Part shown: positions 18,491 to 25,127 of the stretch, piece by piece
How positions within the stretch are numbered: the first letter of the stretch is position 1
Layout of the letters: each line of letters opens with the position of its first letter
Origin: RGIG4708 sp045633845
Lineage (GTDB): Bacteria > Bacillota > Clostridia > UMGS1810
Length of the DNA stretch: 64,000 nt
Direction: 5' to 3'
Assembly: GCA_045633845.1 (NCBI GenBank)
Contig: JAZQZC010000010.1
Span: 54,368-118,367, forward strand
Notes under the pieces: model-generated
What the model was told of the DNA's origin: nothing
The model's input: only the letters and a program-made list of their open reading frames with translations
The model's database searches: none
Made by a program: the position numbers and the translations under genes

Positions 18491-19009
18491 TTATGCAAGC
18501 TCTATAAGACCGTAATTACCGTCTTTTCGTTTGTAAATAACATTTTTGTCGTGTGTTTCGATATTTGAGAATATATAAAAGTTGTGTCCCAAAAGGTTCA
18601 TTTGGAGCACAGCCTCTTCAGGAGTCATTGGCTTTGCAGTATAAACCTTCTTTTTAACAATTTTGTATTCATCCTCTTCAACATATTCGGTAGTTTCGCT
18701 ATCGGCAAACGCATCGGTTTTGAGCTTCTTTTCAATTTTGGTGCGCTGCTTGCGAATTTGACGCTCAAGCACATCTTCAACCTTGTCAATTGCAGCATAC
18801 ATATCATCGTTCGAAACTTCTGCTCTGTATATCATACTATTTTCAAAAATTGTAACCTCTACAATGTGATGATCTTTTTGAACAGATATGGTGACATTTG
18901 CAATGGCTGTTTCACCAAAATATCTGTCCAGCTTGGAAATCTTTTTGTCAATGTAAGACTTCAAGCCCTCGGTTACCTCGATTTTTCTGCCATTAATATT
19001 GATTGTCAT
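18491..19009 (-). CDS. hpf: long-form ribosome hibernation promoting factor
   Basis: 172-residue long HPF that dimerises 70S ribosomes into inactive 100S particles in stationary phase. The N-terminal HPF/RaiA domain (residues 1-100) opens TININGRKIEVTEGLKSYI and contains KLDRYFG and AAIDKVEDVLERQIRKQ. A charged linker (about 100-118) leads to the C-terminal dimerisation domain with KPMTPEEAVLQMNLLGHNFYIF. A near-palindrome lies in its 5' region (19037-19063). It is monocistronic and divergent from the phosphoglucomutase gene. Confidence 0.95.
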   Translation of the reverse strand: MTININGRKIEVTEGLKSYIDKKISKLDRYFGETAIANVTISVQKDHHIVEVTIFENSMIYRAEVSNDDMYAAIDKVEDVLERQIRKQRTKIEKKLKTDAFADSETTEYVEEDEYKIVKKKVYTAKPMTPEEAVLQMNLLGHNFYIFSNIETHDKNVIYKRKDGNYGLIELA

Positions 19010-19169
19010 AAAATCAACCCCTTTGTAATTGATATGTATATAAACCGATATCGGTTATATATTGTTGAAAGTCGGTTTTGTGAAACTATTAAAATCAGAA
19101 AATATTTATCTTTATTTAAATTATAACACACAAATTTTAATAATTCAACAATAAATAAAATTTTTTCTA

Positions 19170-19198
19170 TTGAATTTATAAATAATATATAGTATAAT
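19170..19198 (+). promoter_or_regulatory. sigma-A promoter for phosphoglucomutase gene
   Basis: TTGAAT (19170-19175) and TATAAT (19193-19198) with a 17-base spacer, 36 bases upstream of the start codon. Confidence 0.7.
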
Positions 19199-19233
19199 AT
19201 TGGTAACAACTAAATTTTTTGGAGGTTAGCAAT

Positions 19234-20964
19234 ATGAATTATTTGGACGTATATCAAAAATGGCTTGCAAGTCCTGCTGTAGATGAACAGACAAAACAAG
19301 AGTTAAGAGACATTGCTAATGATGAAAATGAAATAAAAGAGAGATTTTACAAAGACCTTGAGTTTGGTACTGCAGGCCTGAGAAGCACAATTGCGGCAGG
19401 CAGCAACAGAATGAATATTTACACTGTACGCAAAGCCACCCAGGGCTTGTGTGAAGAAATAAAAAAAGCAGGTAAGGCTGCTATGGATGCAGGTGTTGTA
19501 ATCGCATATGACTGCAGACACAAATCTGATGTTTTTGCAATGGAAAGTGCAAAGGTAATTGCTGCCAACGGCATTAAAGCATATGTGTTTGATGAGCTTC
19601 GCCCTACACCGGAGCTTTCGTTTGCTGTAAGATATTTAAAAACTTCAAGAGGCATTGTTGTAACAGCAAGTCATAATCCAAAGGAATACAACGGTTATAA
19701 GGCATATGGTGATGACGGGTGTCAGCTGCCGCCCGAATCATCGGACTATGTGACTTCTATTATTGACAAGCTCGATATATTTGAAGATGTAAAAGTAATG
19801 GATGAGCAGCAGGCAAAGGATGCAGGACTCATTACAATTGTTGGCAAAGAAATTGACGATGCATATCTTGCCCAGGTTTACAAGCAGTCAATTAACGAAA
19901 AGGCTATTAGGGAGCTTGGTGATGATTTTTCTATTATATATTCACCATTCCACGGAACAGGAAACAAGCTTGTCCGCAGAATTCTCGATATGATTGGCGC
20001 AAAAAATGTCCGCATTGTTAAAGAGCAGGAGCTTCCTGACCCTGATTTTTCAACAGTAAAATCGCCTAATCCCGAGGACAAGGATGGGTTTAAATATGCA
20101 ATAGATATGGCAAAAAAAGAGCCTGCCGATATTATTTTTGCAACTGACCCTGACAGTGACAGAATTGGTGTTGTAATTAAAACAACCGAAGGTGATTATA
20201 TTACACTCAACGGCAATCAGATAGGTGTACTCCTTACCGAATTTATATTGCGAAACAAAAAACAAAGCGGTACTTTATCAGATAAAGCTGTTATTATCAA
20301 AACAATCGTAACCACATCTATGCTTTATCCGATTGTTGAGGATTACGGCGCAAGCGTTATTGATGTACTTACAGGATTTAAATTTATCGGTGAAAAAATT
20401 AAAGATTTTGAACAAAACAATTATTACAAAGAGTATCTTTTTGGCTTTGAAGAAAGCTATGGTTACCTTGCAGGTACATACGCAAGAGATAAAGATGCTG
20501 TTGTTGCGGCAATGCTTATATCCGAGATGGCTGCTGACTACAAAAAACAGGGTATGACACTCTACGAAGGTCTTGAATCACTGTATAAAAAGTACGGATA
20601 CTACCTTGAATCTACAAAATCGGTTGTACTCGAGGGTATTGACGGCAGTGCAAAAATTGATGCGATTATGGAAAAATTCCGTTTGAGTCCTATGAAAGAA
20701 ATTGCTGGTACAAAGGTGTTAAACGCATGGGATGTTAAAAATAGCACAATTACAGACGTACAAACAGGTGAAATTAAGCCTCTTGATTTGCCAAAATCAA
20801 ATGTTTTGAGATTTAATCTTGACGGAAATGCCTGGATTGCAATACGACCATCGGGTACTGAACCAAAAATCAAATTTTATTACGGCGTGTGCGAAAATTC
20901 AAACGAAAAAGCAATGGCTAAAATCGATGAATACGTGGCTGTGGTAAATGAATTAATAAAATAA
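19234..20964 (+). CDS. pgcA: alpha-phosphoglucomutase / phosphomannomutase
   Basis: Interconverts glucose-1-P and glucose-6-P, supplying UDP-glucose and glycan precursors. It is 576 residues, typical of the long Bacillus PgcA type. It carries the active-site phosphoserine in TASHNP (Ser146), the Mg2+ loop DPDSDR at 305-310, the sugar-binding GFEESYGY and the phosphate-binding RPSGTEPK. The ATG at 19234 is 8 bases after GGAGG; an upstream in-frame TTG overlaps that ribosome site and is rejected. It is followed 20 bases later by rhaA, with no terminator between. Confidence 0.95.
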   Translation: MNYLDVYQKWLASPAVDEQTKQELRDIANDENEIKERFYKDLEFGTAGLRSTIAAGSNRMNIYTVRKATQGLCEEIKKAGKAAMDAGVVIAYDCRHKSDVFAMESAKVIAANGIKAYVFDELRPTPELSFAVRYLKTSRGIVVTASHNPKEYNGYKAYGDDGCQLPPESSDYVTSIIDKLDIFEDVKVMDEQQAKDAGLITIVGKEIDDAYLAQVYKQSINEKAIRELGDDFSIIYSPFHGTGNKLVRRILDMIGAKNVRIVKEQELPDPDFSTVKSPNPEDKDGFKYAIDMAKKEPADIIFATDPDSDRIGVVIKTTEGDYITLNGNQIGVLLTEFILRNKKQSGTLSDKAVIIKTIVTTSMLYPIVEDYGASVIDVLTGFKFIGEKIKDFEQNNYYKEYLFGFEESYGYLAGTYARDKDAVVAAMLISEMAADYKKQGMTLYEGLESLYKKYGYYLESTKSVVLEGIDGSAKIDAIMEKFRLSPMKEIAGTKVLNAWDVKNSTITDVQTGEIKPLDLPKSNVLRFNLDGNAWIAIRPSGTEPKIKFYYGVCENSNEKAMAKIDEYVAVVNELIK

Positions 20965-20984
20965 TATATTTAAGGAGAATTAAA

Positions 20985-22238
20985 ATGACAGTAAAACAGA
21001 GATATGACGAAGCAAAAAAAATATATGCTTCATATGGTGTTGACACCGACAGCGTAATTTCAAAATTAAAAGAAATCCCCGTTTCGCTTCATTGCTGGCA
21101 GGGTGACGACGTTACAGGCTTTGACCATGACGGCCCGCTTACAGGGGGTATTCAGACAACAGGTAACTATCCCGGCAAGGCAAAAACACCTGAGCAGCTT
21201 ATGCAGGATATGGACAAAGCAATGAGCCTTATGCCCGGCAAAAAAAAGCTTAATCTTCACGCTTGCTATGCAATATTTGAAGATGGCTATGTTGACAGAG
21301 ATAAGCTTGAGCCCAAGCACTTTAAAAAATGGGTTGAATTTGCAAAACAGAGAAATATGGGTATAGACTTTAATCCAACCTTCTTCTCACACGAAAAAGC
21401 TAATGACGGTCTTACACTTGCTCATCCTAATGCTGATATCAGAAATTTCTGGATAGAACACGGCAAGGCTTGTATTAGAATATCCGAATATTTTGCAAAA
21501 GAAACAGGTGTTCCTTGCGTAATGAATATCTGGACAGGTGACGGCTTTAAAGACATTCCTGCTGACAGACTCGGACCAAGAATGAGATATAAAGATTCTA
21601 TTGAGCAGATTTTGTCTGAGCCTTTTGACAAAAAGCTTGTTAAACCTTGTGTTGAATCAAAGGTGTTTGGTATCGGTGTTGAGGCTTATACAGTAGGTTC
21701 TGCAGAATTTTCACTCTCATTTGCAGCAACTCACGACGGATGCCTGCCGCTTATGGACAATGGTCATTATCACCCGACCGAGGTTGTGTCAGACAAAATC
21801 CCGGCGCTTTTGACCTTCTTCCCCGAAATTGCACTTCATATTACACGCCCTATAAGATGGGACAGTGACCATGTTGTGATTTTTGATGACGAAACAAAAG
21901 AGATGGCAAAAGAAATTATTCGCAACGACGGACTTGACAGAGTATATATGGCTCTTGACTACTTTGATGCGAGCATTAACAGAATTTCTGCATGGACAGT
22001 TGGCTTCCGCAGTTGGCAAAAAGCGCTTTTGTCTGCTATGTGCACACCAAACGAACATCTTAAAAAGCTTCAGGACAACGGTGAATTTACCGAGCTTATG
22101 GTTTTGAGCGAAGAAATTAAAACACTTCCTTTTGGCGATGTGTGGGCAATGTACTGCGAAGAATGCGGTGTTGCAGCTGATGCTTCATGGTTTGAAGAAA
22201 TTAAAAAATATGAAAAAGAAGTTTTAGTAAACAGATAA
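20985..22238 (+). CDS. rhaA: L-rhamnose isomerase
   Basis: Interconverts L-rhamnose and L-rhamnulose (EC 5.3.1.14), the first step of rhamnose catabolism. It is 417 residues with near-diagnostic stretches: VSLHCWQGDDVTGF near the N-terminus, GIDFNPTFFSHEKA, WTGDGFKDIPADRLGPR, the metal-site region LMDNGHYHPTEVVSD and RPIRWDSDHVV. AAGGAG precedes the ATG. It follows pgcA and is closed by its own terminator. No rhamnulokinase, aldolase, transporter or RhaS-type regulator is adjacent, so the rest of the pathway must lie elsewhere or the enzyme serves another aldose. Confidence 0.93.
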   Translation: MTVKQRYDEAKKIYASYGVDTDSVISKLKEIPVSLHCWQGDDVTGFDHDGPLTGGIQTTGNYPGKAKTPEQLMQDMDKAMSLMPGKKKLNLHACYAIFEDGYVDRDKLEPKHFKKWVEFAKQRNMGIDFNPTFFSHEKANDGLTLAHPNADIRNFWIEHGKACIRISEYFAKETGVPCVMNIWTGDGFKDIPADRLGPRMRYKDSIEQILSEPFDKKLVKPCVESKVFGIGVEAYTVGSAEFSLSFAATHDGCLPLMDNGHYHPTEVVSDKIPALLTFFPEIALHITRPIRWDSDHVVIFDDETKEMAKEIIRNDGLDRVYMALDYFDASINRISAWTVGFRSWQKALLSAMCTPNEHLKKLQDNGEFTELMVLSEEIKTLPFGDVWAMYCEECGVAADASWFEEIKKYEKEVLVNR

Positions 22239-22241
22239 TTC

Positions 22242-22278
22242 AAAATCGGTATAATCTTTGTGGTTATACCGATTTTTT
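22242..22278 (+). terminator. terminator after rhaA
   Basis: Stem aaaatcggtataa / ttataccgatttt with a 9-base loop and a run of T. Confidence 0.9.
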
Positions 22279-22340
22279 GTCGCTAATATACGATAAATTG
22301 CATATAATATGTTGTGATCCAAATTAAAGGAGGGCAACAT

Positions 22341-23387
22341 ATGAAATATTTTGTTCGTGCAAATACCTGCACTGGTGAAGTTAATTTTTTACTTGGTAAT
22401 TTGAACGGCATAGATAAAATATATCTGATACAGTCTGAATTTGATTACTTAAAATCCATATTTATATCAAGGTTGTGCGCATATATACAGGAGCATTGCA
22501 AAGATGCAGAATTGATATATAATCCCAACATATCTAACGAATTCGACGGCTTTATAATCCGTGACAAAAAAATTGCAGTCGTTGACAGCGAATTAATGTG
22601 CCTAAACAACAACTGCATCCTTGTGGATATAGACTCATGCATCAAAAAGAAAAAGTATAATCAGCTTGTTTTTGATGTGTATAACATAACAGGTCAAATC
22701 AATGACAAGTTGAATTCGGTTTATTCGGTGTATCAAGGTGCCAAACAAATTCACGATGAATGGGAGAGCATTTATATTGACAAAATGGATTATAATCTGC
22801 TTGACAAATATTGCAGCTCTTTAATTGAAAATATTGTACCGCAAGAGAGTTTTGACATGCCTGCAATAACCTTTGAACGTTTTTTTGGAGCTGTGTTTTT
22901 TGATGGTAATGCAAATTATATTGATGAAATCACAAATGATATCAAAAAAAGATATTTTATAAAGGGCAGACCTGGTACAGGCAAATCAACATTTTTAAAA
23001 AAATTTGCAAAAGCATTAACAGACAAGGGATATTCTGTCGAAATTTATCATTGTGGATTTGACAGTAAAAGCCTTGATATGGTAATATGCCGTGAGTTGT
23101 CTGTCTGCATATTTGACTCAACTGCGCCGCACGAAAAATTTCCAGTTTTTGAAACAGACGAAATACTTGATTTTTATTTGAATAGCGGACTTGACGGAGT
23201 TGACGAATCAAGTAAAGAAAAGCTTGAGGATATATCCTTTAGATATAATAAAATGATGTCAATATCAAAAATATATTTTGAGGATATTCACCAAATAAGA
23301 GAAGAGTTTAATGAAAAAATCAAACAAAACATTGATTATGAAATTTTAAATAATATTGTATATGAATTATTGTATGAAATCATTTAA
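22341..23387 (+). CDS. two-half P-loop ATPase-like protein; N-terminal P-loop lost
   Basis: 348 residues built from two related halves. The C-terminal half has a perfect Walker A, GRPGTGKST at 209-217, followed by VEIYHCGFDSKSLDMVI and CIFDSTAPH. The N-terminal half repeats the layout, but its P-loop position (about 31-39) reads QSEFDYLKS, keeping only the Lys-Ser. I recall this architecture from a conserved Firmicutes family (the PRK06851-type nucleotide-binding proteins) in which both halves usually carry P-loops; function is unknown. ATG 22341 follows AAAGGAGGGCAAC. It is probably transcribed with the small permease gene 29 bases downstream. Confidence 0.75.
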   Translation: MKYFVRANTCTGEVNFLLGNLNGIDKIYLIQSEFDYLKSIFISRLCAYIQEHCKDAELIYNPNISNEFDGFIIRDKKIAVVDSELMCLNNNCILVDIDSCIKKKKYNQLVFDVYNITGQINDKLNSVYSVYQGAKQIHDEWESIYIDKMDYNLLDKYCSSLIENIVPQESFDMPAITFERFFGAVFFDGNANYIDEITNDIKKRYFIKGRPGTGKSTFLKKFAKALTDKGYSVEIYHCGFDSKSLDMVICRELSVCIFDSTAPHEKFPVFETDEILDFYLNSGLDGVDESSKEKLEDISFRYNKMMSISKIYFEDIHQIREEFNEKIKQNIDYEILNNIVYELLYEII

Positions 23388-23416
23388 TATGGTAATAATA
23401 CTACCGAGGTGATTTT

Positions 23417-23851
23417 GTGGGATATATTTTTGCATCTGTTGCAGGAGCACTGATGAGCATTCAGGGTGTTATGAATACACGTCTGAGCAGTAAAATTGGC
23501 TTATATGAGTCAAATGCATTTGTACAAGGTACAGCTTTTGTTGCATCAGTCATTGCGTTGTTGTTTGTAAAAAACGGAAACTGGGCAAATATTAAAGAGG
23601 TTAACAAATTATATTTACTCGGAGGTATACTCGGGCTGTTTATTACAGTTACAGTTATGCTGAGTATGAAAAACTTAAGTCCTGCACTTGCGGTATCTAC
23701 AATTCTTATATCCCAATTGCTTGTAGCTGCAATTATTGATGCTTTTGGAATTATGGATAGTGAAAAAATTTCATTTGGATGGAATAAATATGTGGCTCTT
23801 GTAATGCTTATAGGTGGAGTAATGCTGTTTAAAGCTGATTTCACAAAATAA
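23417..23851 (+). CDS. YdcZ/DUF606-type DMT-superfamily membrane protein
   Basis: 144 residues with about five hydrophobic segments. Family-typical features are the N-terminal GALMSIQGVMNTRLSSKIG, the Phe/Gln-rich FVQGTAF region, LSPALAVSTILISQLL and the C-terminal GWNKYVALVMLIGGVMLF. These are half-size members of the drug/metabolite transporter superfamily and are thought to work as dimers. The substrate is unknown. The GTG start follows GAGGTGA. A terminator closes the two-gene unit. Confidence 0.85.
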   Translation: MGYIFASVAGALMSIQGVMNTRLSSKIGLYESNAFVQGTAFVASVIALLFVKNGNWANIKEVNKLYLLGGILGLFITVTVMLSMKNLSPALAVSTILISQLLVAAIIDAFGIMDSEKISFGWNKYVALVMLIGGVMLFKADFTK

Positions 23852-23859
23852 TTACCTCA

Positions 23860-23897
23860 ACAGACATTTTTCGTTTAGAAAAATGTCTGTTTTTTTA
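23860..23897 (+). terminator. terminator after YdcZ-like gene
   Basis: Stem acagacattttt / aaaaatgtctgt with a CGTTTAG loop, followed by seven T. Confidence 0.9.
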
Positions 23898-23901
23898 TGT
23901 G

Positions 23902-23930
23902 TTGATTTAAAATCAGATATATGGTATAAT
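23902..23930 (+). promoter_or_regulatory. sigma-A promoter
   Basis: TTGATT at 23902-23907 and TATAAT at 23925-23930 with a 17-base spacer, upstream of the exported-protein gene. Confidence 0.7.
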
Positions 23931-23988
23931 TTTGAAAAGGAATTTTTAGAGTACCGAAATGAATAAATGTATTAGAGGAGTGAAAATA

Positions 23989-24633
23989 ATGAAAGCAGCA
24001 AAAAATAGAGGTGTGATTGCAGTAGTAGCAATTGCTTTGATATGTTGTGTATGTTACGTGTTATCGATTAATTCCTCTGGTTCAAGACTTACCGCAGAGC
24101 AGATTGAGTCGTTGAGAGCTCAATATCCGGTATGTGGGAAAAATGCTCCCGCAGGAATTTTTATGGACAAAACAACTGTGGAAGAGGTAAAAGAAGTCGC
24201 AGAATCGTTTGTTTATGGAGAAGTAGTTGGAGACATATCAACATACAATGCTGTAACTTCTTTGGCAAATAAGGAACTTTCAGAAAAAAGAAAGAAAAAT
24301 GGTATAGATGATGTTTTTGAATTTTACGAATATACAATTTCTGTAATTGAGGATACTGAAGGGTTATATTCAAAAGGTGAAGAAATTACAATAGCATCAA
24401 ATATGGATTTTATAAATTATAATCCTGTATTGTCAGATGGAATGAAGATTGTTGTTCCGGTTGCAAAGGATAAAGGCAAACCAACTCGTAATCATTACAT
24501 AGTTGAAGGAATGTATTATGTTACTCCGGATGGATATGCAATAGCGGCCTTTGATGAAGAAAGCGTTTCGGTATCGAGAATTATTTCCAGCGGAGTAAAA
24601 GTGGAAACACTGTTAAAAAACCTGAAAAAATAA
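23989..24633 (+). CDS. membrane-anchored extracytoplasmic protein, unknown function
   Basis: 214 residues with an N-terminal basic stretch and one hydrophobic segment (GVIAVVAIALICCVCYVLS, about residues 8-26), then a soluble domain with the segments AEQIESLRAQYPVCG, EVKEVAESFVYGEVVGD and GMYYVTPDGYAIAAFDEE. The segment could be an anchor or a signal peptide; its Cys are not followed by a convincing lipobox. No family is recognised. The ATG at 23989 is preferred because AGGAG lies 8 bases upstream. It has its own promoter and appears monocistronic. Confidence 0.7.
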   Translation: MKAAKNRGVIAVVAIALICCVCYVLSINSSGSRLTAEQIESLRAQYPVCGKNAPAGIFMDKTTVEEVKEVAESFVYGEVVGDISTYNAVTSLANKELSEKRKKNGIDDVFEFYEYTISVIEDTEGLYSKGEEITIASNMDFINYNPVLSDGMKIVVPVAKDKGKPTRNHYIVEGMYYVTPDGYAIAAFDEESVSVSRIISSGVKVETLLKNLKK

Positions 24634-24705
24634 CATATAATAAACAGTAAGGTAAAAAAATTCCACTCTTGGAAAAGAACCTTTTTTGAATAATACATGT
24701 GTAAT

Positions 24706-24748
24706 AACGGTTTGTCCGTTTATGAAATTCATGAACGGACAAACCGTT
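24706..24748. repeat. 43-base near-perfect palindrome
   Basis: AACGGTTTGTCCGTT at 24706-24720 is exactly inverted at 24734-24748, and the centre (tatgaaattcatg) is itself nearly symmetric. Only a short weak T run follows, so it is not a standard intrinsic terminator. It lies between the exported-protein gene and the T-box promoter. The rest of 24634-24791 shows nothing I can name. Confidence 0.7.
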
Positions 24749-24791
24749 GTATAGATATTTTAAATAAAGTTATAGGCACAAACAAAAAGTA

Positions 24792-24820
24792 TTGACAAAT
24801 TTTAATGTTGGTGATATAAT
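24792..24820 (+). promoter_or_regulatory. consensus sigma-A promoter of T-box leader
   Basis: TTGACA (24792-24797) and TATAAT (24815-24820) with a 17-base spacer: full consensus. Transcription should begin near 24827, about 9 bases before T-box stem I. Confidence 0.9.
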
Positions 24821-24835
24821 AATTTGTGTATAAAA

Positions 24836-25101
24836 ACGATGACGGAAAGGGCTTCGGTAAATGCCGCTTAGAGAGGTAACGTTTGGTGCAAGTTACTCGG
24901 TGGGTATCGTATGTTTGTAGTTCCTGAGTTGAAAGGAAGAAAGCCGCTTGGCAAGTAGAACCTTTTCGAGAGTGCTGCGTCAGTGCATAGAGCTTGTCAG
25001 AGCTTGAAGGTGGTATCGGAGTTATTTCGGTGCAATTTGAGTGGTACCGCGGGTATTATGTTAACTCGTCTCAAAGATTATACAATCTTTGGGACTTTTT
25101 T
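24836..25101 (+). ncRNA. T-box riboswitch leader (tentatively tRNA-Val responsive)
   Basis: The leader reads uncharged tRNA. Stem I has the conserved AGAGAG (24870-24875) and GGTGCAAG (24885-24892) distal motifs. The T-box TGGTACCGCGG is at 25042-25052. The antiterminator can be drawn exactly: TTTGAG (25036-25041) with CTCAAA (25070-25075), and GCGGGT (25049-25054) with ACTCGT (25064-25069). The competing terminator pairs 25068-25079 with 25084-25095 (12 bp including two G-U) and is followed by six T (25096-25101). The acceptor-binding TGGT predicts a tRNA with discriminator A. The specifier is probably GTA (24917-24919), followed by purine G and the lower-stem TTCC (24921-24924) pairing GGAA (24844-24847). 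That suggests valine, but the specifier call is inference. Confidence 0.95.
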
Positions 25102-25127
25102 ATTACTGTGAAAGGATGGACAAATTT

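Noticed and set aside
24912..24920. TGT (Cys) or TTT (Phe) as the T-box specifier
   Set aside because: TGT would need a tRNA with discriminator U, but the acceptor contact is TGGT, which pairs discriminator A. TTT would not be directly followed by the purine plus lower stem. Phe is not fully excluded.
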